Below are positions 1-10,527 of a stretch of 64,000 bases of DNA, in pieces. The translations under genes and the position numbers were made by a program. Position 1 is the first letter of the stretch; every line of letters starts with the position of its first letter. Origin of the DNA: Adiantum capillus-veneris (Eukaryota; Streptophyta; Polypodiopsida; Polypodiales; Pteridaceae); contig CM043950.1 of the NCBI GenBank assembly GCA_014529385.2, positions 77,495,935 to 77,559,934 of the forward strand, read 5' to 3'. Below the pieces are notes generated by a model. It saw nothing but the letters and a program-made list of their open reading frames with translations, searched no databases and was not told where the DNA came from.

Positions 1-180
1 GTCTACCTCGGAATGGAGGCAGGTGGGTTCGTAGAGAAAGAAGAAACTATGGAACTAAAAGAGGCAAAGGGGTTTTGCCTACTATATGCATTGCCATGTA
101 CACCTGGGAGTGCGTGTATGTGTCTACCCATATATATAGGATTTGACCAATAAAGACGAGATTTTGACCCGGTGGTCCTG

Positions 181-216
181 ATCTTCGTACACCTCTGGAC
201 CGAGGTGTACGAAGAT
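181..216. repeat. Perfect 15-bp inverted repeat (hairpin)
   Basis: ATCTTCGTACACCTC at 181-195 is followed after a 6-base spacer by its exact reverse complement at 202-216. The stem is perfect, unlike the surrounding decayed DNA. It lies about 160 bp upstream of the tnp2 relic, so it could be a subterminal or regulatory repeat of that element. That link is inference only. Confidence 0.75.
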
Positions 217-259
217 TGGGCAAGACTAGAGAATGCGAGGTAGTTTACATTGTGAGGAG

Positions 260-350
260 TATATATATATATATATATATATTATTATATATATATATAT
301 ATATATTATATATTATATATATATATATATAATATATATATATATATATT
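260..350. repeat. AT microsatellite
   Basis: About 90 bp of nearly pure (AT)n with a few TT and AA interruptions, immediately upstream of the tnp2 pseudogene. Confidence 0.9.
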
Positions 351-375
351 AAAATAACATTCATAATCATTGTAG

Positions 376-1891
376 ATGGCAACGTCATCAACTAACATGG
401 AGGAAAAGATTGCATGCTCGTGCACGCTCTGCAAGTATCAAATCCTGCGCAAGCGTAGGACATGTAATAAGCATGTGCACAAGTACGGAGAGTTTGCTAG
501 AGAAACCGTACAGAATCTGCAATACGACTCCTACGGAACGGGCATTGATTTCCGCGACATAGCACCTACATCTGAGAGAGAGAAAAAAAGATTATGCGTG
601 AAGGTCCGACCAATATAGAGCCACGGATGGAAGAAAAAAAAGGGCTTACAGACAGAAGACGATGGCATGGAGGAGATGCTGGATGCCTTCTTCCAGACAA
701 GCGAGGAGAACGCGAACGAAGCACCACCAGAAGCTGTGCGCCTATCTCCTGAAGACATATTGAGGAAGTTGGCATGCCAACCAATCTATGAAGGCGCCAA
801 AATATCTGTGCTTCGTACTTGCCTGGCGTTTTTGAATCTTCAGTCAGTGTACGGGTGGTCAGATGCAAGCGTCACTGCTTTGTTTAGGTACGTAATTTAC
901 AAAAGAGATTTTCCGATTGCAACGGTGATGTGCTCGGAGAGCTTTTTAATTTAATGTGGCTTAAACAGGTTATTGCGGGAGAAACTTCTCCCGGCTGGCA
1001 ATGAAATGCCCCCCTCCAGGCCAGACGCAAAGCAACTTCTGACCTCAGTTGGCTTGGACTACAACAAGATTCATGCATGTCCAAATGATTGCATTCTTTT
1101 TCGCAATGAATTCGCAGATTGTCTGTCGTGTCCTAAGTGCGGAGCAATGCGCTACAAACAAGATGCAGTTGTCGAGACAGTGCCAGCTAAAGTGTTGTGG
1201 CATTTCCTATTATTCCTAGGATAAAAAGCATGTTTCGTTGTTGTTCCATTGCAAAGTTGATGCGGTGGCATTCTACGAATAGATCCACTGACGCAACATT
1301 TAGGGTGCCTGCTGATTCGAAGGCTTGGAGGCACATTGAAGATACCTGGCCACATTTTAAGAGTGAACCACGCAATTTGCGTTTGGGCATGGCAATGGAT
1401 GGAGTCAATCCATTTGGCTTGAGAAGCTTGTCATGGAGCACTTGGCTGTGTGCCTTATCAATTACAACCTCCCGCCATGGCTTTATATCAAGAAGGGTCA
1501 TTTGATTTGAATCTTGATTGTACCTGGTAAGTTCAAGGCAAAAAACATGGATGTTTATCTACATCCACTAGTTGACGAGCTCCAGGAGTTATGGCATGGG
1601 ATCGACATAGCAGATGCGGTTGAACCAGTAGGACAACAGCATGCGAGGATCCATGGACTTCTTATGTGGACTATGCATGATTGGCTTGGCCAGGATACAG
1701 AGAAGCTTCTGGTAATGGTTATTGATTTACAAAATTCTCGCTATTCGCAAGCCCTTTGCCTTGGCCTGATTCATGCTTTGATATATGAAGGACTAACAAC
1801 TTCGGGATACAATGCATGTCCAATTTGCGGGCAGTCTTTGGATGTGCGCTATTCTACCTCTCTTCGAAAGACAATTTATCAAAGTCCTTGA
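376..1891 (+). pseudogene. CACTA (En/Spm) transposase tnp2, truncated and broken
   Basis: The pieces read, in order, as a plant tnp2-family transposase, the cut-and-paste enzyme of CACTA elements. An N-terminal segment (376-616) is followed by a Cys-rich block around KIHACPNDC and CPKCGAMRYK (1060-1170). Next come a PIIPRIKSMF / LMRWHSTNRSTD block (about 1206-1290), NLPPWLYIKKGH (about 1466-1501) and GYNACPICGQS (about 1806-1836). Damage: TAG at 616-618; a 1-base frame change near 1200-1206; a second frame change near 1440-1454; TGA at 1508-1510. After about 1890 recognisable sequence stops, so the catalytic C-terminal part is missing. One intron is still recognisable at 888-968. Family assignment is from motif recognition; no terminal CACTA repeats were located. 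Confidence 0.8.
888..968 (+). other. Intron within tnp2 relic
   Basis: GTACGT...ACAG boundaries. The 81-bp segment contains an in-frame TAA (952-954). Removing it joins ...VTALFR to LLREKLLPAGN in one frame, as expected for tnp2. It shows that the relic descends from a genomic DNA copy rather than a retro-copy. Confidence 0.65.
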
Positions 1892-2662
1892 ATCGTGTGA
1901 GAGACCTTGTTTGTGGAGAATGGTTATTTTACATCCTCCATGTAAGACAGTTTTGAAAACTAAAATATGCTAAGGGAAAACCATGGAGTCTAAGTGCATG
2001 TACTGAGATGTGATTGTATGCATGCATATCTTTATTAGCGTCTATGCATAACTGGATGATTCTGGACATTATCTTCTCCAATTTTCTGTAAAATAACAAA
2101 TTTAATGTTTTCTTGTGGGTAGCATTTATTTCACTATATATGTTTTTAGGATAATTTCTTGAACGTCCAATTAAACCTTCTATGTTGCAATGGAGAAGTA
2201 CTTAGAGAAATTTTTATGTAAACAAGTTTGCTTACTCTTTCACTAATTGTAGCTTAGATAAGAAGTGGACTTTGCATTCCTCCATAGCCTATCTTAGACA
2301 AATGCACCTTGAAACTAGCCCTCCTATGTTGCAATTGACATATGCTACACATTTTATAGATCGCTCGTACCTTAAATGAAGAATTTCTAGATTAGAAGTG
2401 TGTGTTGCTTTGATGTCATGCACAAGTGGTCTTATTTATCAATGGGTGCTAGCTTGGACAAGTGGTGGACCTTGAATTAAAAATTCAAGTACTCCATTTG
2501 ACCTTAGCTTGAACAAGTTGTGGGCCTTCAAACCAATGTCTCCATGTTAAGATAAGTTCCAGGTGGGACAATAGAGTATAAACAATGAAAATGGAATCAA
2601 TGTACTAGTCTCTTGATGGTGCAACCACCCAAAACCATAATTTTTCTTGGCCAATGTTTAGT
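1892..2662. other. No recognisable gene
   Basis: AT-rich sequence with stops in all frames. I see no repeat, RNA gene or homology here. Confidence 0.5.
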
Positions 2663-2989
2663 CTAGTACAAAACGTCAACACCTTGTACAGGATATATTG
2701 AAAGTTGTCCAATCTCGGAATTGGATTTTCCCACTTTACCGAATATGGTCTTAGTTTGAAATGTGGCTTCATCAGGAAGTATCTCTTTATACTTTTGTGC
2801 CTTTTCAAAGCAAAGTTTAAGGCAGTCCAGTGGGTTACCGGAGGTCTCCATTGCCTCGTCATCACTACTGTCATCTGAAACAAATCCATTCCACTCCTCT
2901 TGATACCTGGAGATGGTGGCAGTGCAAAGTCCTCCGCAAACAAAAAATACTTTGTATATCACGAAGGAAAATGCATGACCTATCTCCAA
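2663..2989 (-). CDS. Unrecognised ORF, 108 codons
   Basis: Last of four successive minus-strand open stretches between 3967 and 2663. It contains an acidic Ser/Asp patch (SDDSSDDEAMETSG, about residues 38-51) and ends at 2663. No family recognised. The order of open stretches with short gaps suggests exons or frameshifted pieces of one former gene, but no splice sites are convincing. Confidence 0.2.
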   Translation of the reverse strand: MEIGHAFSFVIYKVFFVCGGLCTATISRYQEEWNGFVSDDSSDDEAMETSGNPLDCLKLCFEKAQKYKEILPDEATFQTKTIFGKVGKSNSEIGQLSIYPVQGVDVLY

Positions 2990-2996
2990 ATTTAAA

Positions 2997-3266
2997 CTAT
3001 GGCACTCCTGGTAGCATTAAGGTGGGTTTTCGCTCATTGAAACCTAACACATCTAGAGGTAGCTTGATATCTGAGGTTTTCACTGAGAGAAGATTGCTTC
3101 GTTTCACCTCTTTTCCTTCTTCTTCAAGATCAATGGACTCCTCTATCTCTGTCACTTCAATATATTCCTCATTCTTTTCCTCTTTTTTATCTGCTGGTAA
3201 ATCTTGTTCCTCCATGATCTCCTTATGATTTTTCATAAGACTTGTAAATAATCCATTTAAAAACAT
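2997..3266 (-). CDS. Unrecognised acidic ORF, 89 codons
   Basis: Strongly acidic, Glu-rich protein (EEKNEEYIEVTEIEESIDLE around residues 30-49). The frame is open upstream of the Met to about 3317, so this could be an internal exon. Function unknown; same minus-strand cluster as its neighbours. Confidence 0.2.
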   Translation of the reverse strand: MFLNGLFTSLMKNHKEIMEEQDLPADKKEEKNEEYIEVTEIEESIDLEEEGKEVKRSNLLSVKTSDIKLPLDVLGFNERKPTLMLPGVP

Positions 3267-3368
3267 TATAAATCCAAAGGATTCTTGAATCAGCTTGCAC
3301 TCCCGTTCATGTAAGCTTCACCAATGGGGCCTGTACATAAGAGGAAACTGATTATACTTCTTATAAGA

Positions 3369-3743
3369 CTATCTTTTAGGATCACAGTCTTTTGAATGCA
3401 CTACCACCATTTCACCAACATTATCCCTTCCCTCTTGAGTGTGAAGCTCAAACTTCTCTCGTTCCAGCCTCAAGTGTTCACTCTGTTCAGCTATAAACAC
3501 ATCAAGATTAAATGGAGCATTAAAAATGCAGGAGACCAAATCAAACTTATCACTAGCCCTAGACAAAACTGCAAAATCTAAAAGCCTTTTATCAATCACT
3601 AAAGGGTCTTCATAAATAACTGTCACTTTTTTCTTTTGGATTGTTGCAACACATTGGGCACTTTGTAAAGTAGGTGCTAAAAAATCCATTTCTCTCTTAA
3701 GTGAGTTGGGTAAAGTAAATTTTGGAGTAGAAGGGGACTCCAT
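3369..3743 (-). CDS. Unrecognised ORF, 124 codons
   Basis: Ordinary amino-acid composition with a charged, probably helical segment near the C-terminus (EQSEHLRLEREKFELHTQEG). No family recognised. It starts 26 bp downstream (on the minus strand) of the 3770-3967 ORF, consistent with pieces of one gene or gene fragment. Confidence 0.22.
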   Translation of the reverse strand: MESPSTPKFTLPNSLKREMDFLAPTLQSAQCVATIQKKKVTVIYEDPLVIDKRLLDFAVLSRASDKFDLVSCIFNAPFNLDVFIAEQSEHLRLEREKFELHTQEGRDNVGEMVVVHSKDCDPKR

Positions 3744-3769
3744 TCTACAAATGGGTCAGTATCAGTCTC

Positions 3770-3967
3770 CTACAAACCTAGAGCCGGCTCCTCCAAACTC
3801 ATGGCAAGCTCAGCTTTAGATATATCAATGGGTTTTGTGAAGTCTTCATTCCTCTGCATTGATGTTTTTAACAGCTCCGGCAGTCTTCTTGGAAGGTTTG
3901 CTTGGCCAACAATGCGCTCGGGATCTATTTTGTACCTCTTCCTCCTATGTGATCCTAAACGTGCCAT
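3770..3967 (-). CDS. Unrecognised basic N-terminal ORF, 65 codons
   Basis: Starts MARLGSHRRKRYKIDPERI, a basic N-terminus followed by RRLPELLKT. Possibly the first exon of the minus-strand cluster running to 2663. No family recognised. Confidence 0.22.
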   Translation of the reverse strand: MARLGSHRRKRYKIDPERIVGQANLPRRLPELLKTSMQRNEDFTKPIDISKAELAMSLEEPALGL

Positions 3968-4168
3968 TTATTTCATACTCACAAATATAATTTTCATCAA
4001 ACATATATAAAAAGGAGAGCACCAAATGATCATATAAGTTTTGAACAAACTATAGCTAGGTATCTCACAGTTACTACCAACTAATCATATAGAATATAAA
4101 ATAAGATGATTAATATGGATAAAATGCAAAACTGGGTTATATTTGTGAAGATAAAAAGCCAAACAAGT

Positions 4169-4509
4169 GGATCACGTCATGCAGAGTACATAAACAAAAA
4201 CCCACACAGCTCTACAGGCGCACCGTGATCCACTTAATGGGCTTGCATAAAAATAGAATAGCTAGCAAAACATCAAAGAACTAAAAAAAAAACGTTTGTA
4301 CAATATCAAAAGAGGATCACGACGCGCGGAGTATGTAAACTAATGTCAACAACTCTGCTGGCACTAGATGCTCCACTTAAGAGGCTTTCATGCATTGAAA
4401 TACCTACAATATAATTGCACAAAAATATCCTTTGTAAATATCAGAAGAGGATCATCGCGTGCGGAGTATATAAATGAATCGCCATAATGTTACTGCCGCG
4501 CCGTGATCC
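4169..4509. repeat. Three degenerate tandem copies with GGATCACG...CGTGATCC ends
   Basis: Cores at 4169-4231, 4314-4374 and 4449-4509 each start GGATCA(C), carry a GAGTA-TAAA box and end (C)GTGATCC or a variant. The spacers (TTTGTA-AATATCA-AGAGGATCA) are also related, giving a period of 135-145 bp. Copies 1 and 3 have terminal inverted repeats about 60 bp apart; in copy 2 the right end is degraded. Confidence 0.7.
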
Positions 4510-4728
4510 AATGTTGGTTTTTAAGTTGTGAAATGGTCTTTTACATTTTGAAGCACAATCCCTAGCCACAACTAAACTAAGGACATACTGAAACTGAAGC
4601 GATTGACTTTGCCTTTGCGAGGACTAGACATTGTTGTTGGAGTAGACGTTTAGGATTGGGAATGTAGTTTCGGGTCTTCAAGCTTTTGATTCATGCACCT
4701 TGAAGAAGGCAGAGGCCTTCTTAGGTGT

Positions 4729-4814
4729 CTCCTTCTCACTCCCTCACTCTCTCTCTATGTCTCTGAAGCCTCTCTCTCTCTCTCGGTCTGTAATTAGCTT
4801 GACCACACGAGTTA

Positions 4815-4846
<32 letters not shown>

Positions 4847-4915
4847 CTTCCTCTCTCTCTGTGTGTCTCTCTCTAGCCTCTATCTCTCTGTCTCTCCTCT
4901 CCCCTTTTCATGCAA
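4729..4915. repeat. CT-rich simple-sequence tract
   Basis: Imperfect (CT)n with a short (CA)n block, about 190 bp. No coding signal. Confidence 0.85.
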
Positions 4916-5111
4916 TAATAGATATTACCACTGGCGTTTTTAATGAAGATCCGCATATATTGTACATGACATGCATTTAATAGGCGGTACGACCAAATAA
5001 GTACTTTTTAACAACCCAAAAATATGTGTACATTTATAGTAACAAATGCACACTTGAATCCATGATAAGTGTGAGAGAGAGAGATATATATAGATTGAAA
5101 AAGAAAGAGAT

Positions 5112-5285
5112 AGAGAGAGAAAAGGCGACATAGATGACCTCTGTGAGAAGGAGAGAGATACAACTAACAAAAAAGACAACCTCTGCAAGAGATAGACAGA
5201 GAAAAGGCGACATAGATGACCTCTGTGAGAAGGAGAGTGATACAGCTAACAAAAAAGACAACCTCTGCAGGAGATGGAGAGAGAG
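5112..5285. repeat. 82-bp tandem duplication in GA-rich DNA
   Basis: AAAGGCGACATAGATGACCT begins at 5121 and recurs at 5203, followed in both copies by CTGTGAGAAGGAGAG and AAAAAAGACAACCTCTGCA. The copies differ at only a few positions, so the duplication is fairly recent. Confidence 0.8.
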
Positions 5286-5414
5286 AGAGACACCTACGCC
5301 ATGACATCCTCTGCAACCAAGGCGCAAGGATCCTACACGCATTTTCCTCCATTTTAATTCCACCAAGAGAGGTATTTCCAAAGCGGTTTTTAAATATGAA
5401 GAGACAAAAAGAGA

Positions 5415-5525
<111 letters not shown>

Positions 5526-5636
5526 AGAGTTTCGGATTGTCTATTGGGTTTGAAAGAGAAAGACAGAGAGAGATCAAGGGAGAGAATGTGAGAGATAGTG
5601 TTTTCGAAGCCTTGCTTGGTTTGAAAGAGGAAGATA

Positions 5637-5661
5637 CATGGAGAGAGAGAGAGAGCGAGCG

Positions 5662-5695
<34 letters not shown>

Positions 5696-5810
5696 CAAAG
5701 AGAGAGAAAGAGAGGGATGTCACAAAATGGGTAACGGCACCCGATGGACTCTTTTCTTTGCTTGGTTTTGTGTCCACGTGTCGTGATCCACACACACACA
5801 CACACACACA
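5637..5810. repeat. GA and CA microsatellites
   Basis: Imperfect (GA)n at 5637-5720 and a (CA)n run at 5789-5810, separated by about 70 bp of unique sequence. Confidence 0.85.
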
Positions 5811-5895
5811 GAAAGTGTACTACAAAAATTTTGAAGCTTGTTGCTTAAATATCGACACATTTTTGTTATAAAGAACAACGCTTTGTCATTATATT

Positions 5896-6141
5896 GGATT
5901 CTCCTTGTAATTGGATACACTCTAATAATACATGGAAGTCCTCTTAGAGTAGAGTGCACTCCATTACAAGTCCCTTAGAACAGAGCACGATCCATCACAT
6001 AGGATTCTCCTTATAACAATATACATTGGAGTAAGTCCCCTTATAGAAGGGTGCACTTCATGTACAAATAATTTTCTTTATAATAGGATACCCTATAGAA
6101 TACATGCAAGTCCCCTTAGAGTAGGGTGCACTCCATGCAAC
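5896..6141. repeat. Degenerate short tandem repeat
   Basis: Units built on GGATTCTCCTT...AAGTCCCCTTAGAG-AGGGTGCACTCCAT recur about three times with uneven spacing of roughly 70-105 bp. The copies are clearly related but diverged. Confidence 0.6.
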
Positions 6142-6324
6142 TATTTATCAAATTGAAACATCTTTGTTTTAAATAAACTTTGAATTATATAGTAATACAA
6201 ATACATATCATACTAAAAGGACATCATCTGGCCATAAAAAGGATCATTGTCAACCTTCTTTAATATTATCGCCTTGACACATACACATGAAGGACATGAT
6301 TTTTCTTAAGATCACTCTACTGAT

Positions 6325-6855
6325 TTACAATTGTGTTACGGGTATAATCTCTCTTGTATCTTGCATACAACCATCCACGTAACCATGGAATAATCGTTTC
6401 TTGCAAGAATATTTAAAGCTGATCAAGTGTTTGCTCCACATATTTGGAAATATAACATATCTTCCTGGTATATTCCACATCATCCTATATGGACTATCAT
6501 CAAAAATCAAGGTATTCTTTGCATCGAAGTCCTCAAACATCTTCCAAATATCACTCAAGTTTTATGATAAACCCTTCTAAATCCTAACATGATGTTTGGA
6601 TTTTGGCAACACTTGTTACTTATCAAGACCTTGAACTTGCTATAATGCTTTGGGAAACAATTTTGTGTGATGAGTTGCATGCAGTCTTGTTAGGTTATAG
6701 AAACTCCATATCCACAGCTCAAAGTATTCACCACAAAGGTGCAAGGTCCACCACCTGTTCGACCTCTTAGGCTCTTTGTTAAATGTTTTCCTTCTCACTA
6801 CATGGAGGACTTGTGATATGTTTCCCATGAGGGGCTTTACCAAAAGGTCCACCAC
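6325..6855 (-). pseudogene. NIF/FCP1-like HAD phosphatase fragment (second copy)
   Basis: The 3' ORF (6558-6325) contains LIFDDSPYRMMWN followed by GRYVIFPNMW. This matches the third HAD motif region (DDSPY) of plant NLI-interacting-factor-like (FCP1/SCP-type) phosphatases, which dephosphorylate phosphoserine on nuclear proteins. Upstream on the same strand, the ORF at 6855-6640 contains FELWIWSF, resembling the (I/V)WS motif-II strand. The segments are in different frames and contain stops, and the DLNG/DxDxT start of the domain is not visible, so it is non-functional. The DDSPY surroundings differ from the 7290-8134 piece, so it is a paralogous copy rather than a continuation. Confidence 0.6.
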
Positions 6856-7289
6856 CTTTCCAAGCTTGCTCCATGGAATATCTATAGATGTTTTTTTTAT
6901 GACCTACAAGAAGAAACAAAAAGAAAAATTTGATACCATGCACATGTATATTCAAGCATGTGAAACAAGGTTCAAGTCATAAAAGGTACGTTAGGGGGGT
7001 GTTTTTTATTTAGTCTTAGAAGATTGTTTTTATCTTTGACCTTGTTTATATAAGCCTTTGTAGTGGTTGCCTTCAATGGTCCCTTTGTAGTGCATCCCAA
7101 TTGCCTAGCTAGATTGATCAACTATGGTGCCTTCATGCTTTCAACAGTTGTAACTCCCTGTTTTAGTATCTCTTGTATTTGGGCTTGTTTGATGTCATTG
7201 TTGTCGGGTTTTTCACTTGCTCGATTGTGTTTGCCAAGCATCATTTTTTTGCTTCCAATTATCTTTGATTTCTTTATATTCACTCTCAT

Positions 7290-8134
7290 TTGTGAATGTT
7301 GGTTGTCTGTAAGGATTAGAGGCAATGAAATTCTGCACGTCCCTTGCCTCATCCAGCTCAAACAATTAGGGAAGCAACTCCTCCAAGAGCATATTGTCAA
7401 CCAGTTTTTCATCATCAAATTAAGATAGAAAATTACAATTGTTTGCAGGGGAAATGCATCCTTGTAAGGAGAGTCATCAATAAGAACTGTTCTTCGTGGG
7501 TCACATTCATACCCCATGGTAATTCTAGCTAGAGGCTTGAACATTGCCTCAACGGTTGGATTGTCAGGTCTAAACAATTTATTGCTTTGACAAGTGTAGC
7601 AACATTCTTGATTCTAAATTGAAAAGAAAGGCAATGAACCTTTTGCTAAGCTCTCTAGTGATTTAAGAATTTGAAGCTCATTGTTCCTAGTAGCCGTCGA
7701 CCAAATTGTAACATTAAACCTCTATAATATAGACTACAAGAGTTGGATGCAACCTGGTCTAACTATAATATATCCTTTTGAATCTAGTTGCACTGACTGG
7801 TGGTGTGAGGATGACTGAGGGGAAGCAGACCATTTAAGTCCAAAATAATTGTGAGTATGGATTTCTCAACATCTGTACTAGATGACGTAGCAACAAATGG
7901 AAATGGCTCTTGAGTAGACGTTTTAGTCTCTTTTGAAGTAGGTTGTATTGTTGGAGTAGGCATTTCTTTATTCTCATTGTTGCAAGCCTTCTCAAGGTGC
8001 ACATCACCACACTTTGGTATAGACGTATCATCCACCTTGGGCATGTCAGAAATAATAGAATCAAGGGGTTCAACAAATGCGGACTCAATCACAAGGACCT
8101 TATCTATCCCAATTTGCAAATCCAAAAAACACAA
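7290..8134 (-). pseudogene. NIF/FCP1-like HAD phosphatase gene fragment
   Basis: Reads in order on the minus strand: a low-complexity Ser/Thr-rich N-terminus (ORF 8134-7784), motif I IILDLNGLL (about 7840-7860), FNVTIWSTAT (about 7690-7720), TVLIDDSPYK (about 7465-7495), and FDDEKLVDNMLLEELLP then ARDVQNFIASNPYRQP (about 7320-7420). This is the layout of the plant NIF-domain phosphatases in which motif I is DLNG instead of DxDxT. Frames change between blocks and there are internal stops (for example after ELLP), so it is a pseudogene. Gaps between blocks may be relics of introns. The domain call is fairly secure; activity and source gene are unknown. Confidence 0.7.
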
Positions 8135-8713
8135 ATAACATTGGTTTCTAAAAAATCACTAGAATTTAAATCACCAATTTTAAACATGTAGAGGTCAAAC
8201 TTAGGAGTTTATTCAAGGTAAAATCCATATTATAATCGTTGCAACTATAGGTACACAAGGCAACACTAGTCTTTACTACAATCTTTTGTCTTAAGTGAAT
8301 ACTGAAGGCTACATAAAGTTGCAGCAACCATGATTTACTTGATTGAGATTTGATCCATTAAAAGTCAACACATGTAATTAAAACTTCTATGCATTTAAAT
8401 ATTTGAAAACATCAAATAAAGTCATAGTCAACAAACTATGTGTGTCCTCATTCAAGTCAACCAATAGTCTCAACACATGCATAGCCATAACCTCTTGATT
8501 TATTTCTTGAGATTGGGATCTATGTATGGTTCACCTACCCTTTCTAGCCTTGAAAGTATAAAACAAAGGGGATAGTACGAGGTCTAAAACTCATCAATTC
8601 AAGCTCTTAGGTCTAGGCTAGTGTATTTTTTTAATCTAATGAGTCATCACTCAAAAATTATAAGATTATCTCTACATATAAACCTTTAATTCTCAAAAAT
8701 GAAAAAGATGGAC
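8135..8713. other. No recognisable gene
   Basis: AT-rich, stops in all frames, no repeat recognised. Confidence 0.45.
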
Positions 8714-9208
8714 TCAAAAAATACTACATAAAACAAAACCTAATATTAAGAGTATCAAATCAACAAAAATAGATGTTAACATATACAAGAAGTTCAAAAC
8801 ATATGTCCTTCCATTTCCAAATAGGCCTCCATTAAAAAACGAGGTTGGTCTTCTTCTCTTCTTCTTCTGCGCGGAGAAATATCTTCTCTGATGTGCCCCA
8901 TCATCAGCTAATTGCAATGTAGGTTGTTGATCTTGAAGGCCATCCCACTTTTCTATATCAGCATGGGCCTTAACAAATTTGAGAAGCCTGGTTGCTAAGG
9001 TTCCTTGCTCTTGCACGCTCTTAACTAAGAAGATGACATCTTTTTTTTGTTGTAATCCTTCTTGTGAAACCAGAGAGCCATCATTCAAGATATCTACAAC
9101 CTTGCGATCTTCAAAACAGTATGTATGAATGTAGTTCTTTACACAAACTCTTTTTTTGGCTTCCAAATATTGCAAATATGGCATGCCTTCATTTTCTACT
9201 TCAAGCAA
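8714..9208 (-). CDS. Unrecognised ORF, 164 codons, hydrophobic C-terminus
   Basis: The longest open frame in the gene-fragment zone outside the NIF pieces. The N-terminal two thirds is charged, with a basic patch QKKKRRRP near residue 114. The last ~27 residues (YMLTSIFVDLILLILGFVLC) could form a membrane helix or could be translated non-coding DNA beyond an exon end. No family recognised. Probably another gene fragment or exon. Confidence 0.25.
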   Translation of the reverse strand: MLEVENEGMPYLQYLEAKKRVCVKNYIHTYCFEDRKVVDILNDGSLVSQEGLQQKKDVIFLVKSVQEQGTLATRLLKFVKAHADIEKWDGLQDQQPTLQLADDGAHQRRYFSAQKKKRRRPTSFFNGGLFGNGRTYVLNFLYMLTSIFVDLILLILGFVLCSIF

Positions 9209-9497
9209 AGAACAATCAATTGGAAGGGGATGTTGTTCTGATCTCCTTCTCAGGGTGAAAGCATGTTAACATGTCATGCTTTTTTATGTCCCGGACAATG
9301 CTAACTAGCACAATTTTGACATATGCTAACTAATACAATAACTTGAGCTACATCTCCAAGATTTATGACATATGATATATCAATAGAAAGCACTTGAAAC
9401 AAGGAATTCAAATGTACAATCTCCAACAAATTTTGATATTATATGTAAAAAATTTACCGGATGCCCAACTTTTCGAAGATGTGCTAACTTGAAACTG

Positions 9498-10479
9498 CTA
9501 ACTAGCACAAAAAGCGCGATAGGTTAACATGCTTTCCCCCCTGAAGTCTTCAAATGCATTACCTTGTCCCATGAAGGCAATAACCACAAGGAATTGAATT
9601 GCTCCTTTGTAAGGTGCTAATGGAAAGTGATGCAAGACACCACAACAATGATAGCTCACATTATCTCCCATACTCTGGAATGCACATTGCAATTTTGTGA
9701 GTTTAGAGAAATCTATAAATGCAGAAACACAAATCCAGGATCAATTGAGCGTCCAAAAATAGCCAATATCGCATCCAAAGCATTTTTAAATATCTCCTCA
9801 CTCCATGCAACTTGTCCCCATAGTGTTTTGTCAAGTCTAAAATGCACAAGCCAATAGGAATTTGGTTGTTGAAGTGGCGCTTCAAGTAGAGATTTCCTTC
9901 CATCTGTAGGTTCACCAGATAGATGGACCATGGAAATCAAGAGACTCAATTTTCTCCTTGTGAAGTTGAATTGCCCATTGCATGTATTTTATAGCTTCAT
10001 CCGAAAAATCCATTTTCTTTGTTCCATGCTTCAAGATATTTTTGAGCCATTGATCACATGCATTAGAATGGTTTTATAAAATGCATCATTGATGTTATAC
10101 ATGTTGACTATTTACTCATAATCTGTACATGGTGATGACTCATTCAAAGCATTGAACCCTTCAAGAAGTGCGTCTTGAATGAGTTTCTCTTGTTTGAGTT
10201 ACTTGTTTCGATCATACATATCAATTACATCACCATCTTTTGCGCTCTTCGACAATAGAATCTTCTCATCTTTAATTTCTTCTTGAATGATCTCTACCTC
10301 TCATTACTCAAGACCGCAAAGAAATCTGAATACCGTTGTTGGGTTTCCTTGTTCTCCTCCTCAAGACATTTAATAATTTCTAGCCAACAATCATAAACTT
10401 GATCAGAATATGTAACCATGTGTGTCTGTTTAGCAATCCAGCTTGCTCCTGCGCTCATTCTTGCCAATCAGAGAAAAGT
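9498..10479 (-). pseudogene. Unrecognised gene fragment, frames interrupted
   Basis: Several conserved-looking stretches follow in order on the minus strand: VTYSDQVYDCWLEIIKCLEE (about 10415), AKDGDVIDMYDRNK (about 10215), KKMDFSDEAIKYMQWAIQLH (about 10000), LWGQVAWSEEIFKNALDAIL (about 9800) and MQCAFQSMGDNVSYHCCGVL (9692 downward). Composition and continuity look like a real protein, but stops and frame changes separate the blocks. Not recognised. It follows the 10528-10818 piece in the same direction and probably comes from the same source gene. Confidence 0.35.
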
Positions 10480-10527
10480 CTAGAAAGAATTATAACACGA
10501 ATGAGAAGATTGAACTCACGTGTTCAA

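Noticed and set aside
8714-9208. Sas10/neuroguidin-like domain suggested by QYLEAKK near the N-terminus
   Set aside because: Only a few residues match and the rest of the ORF does not follow that family.
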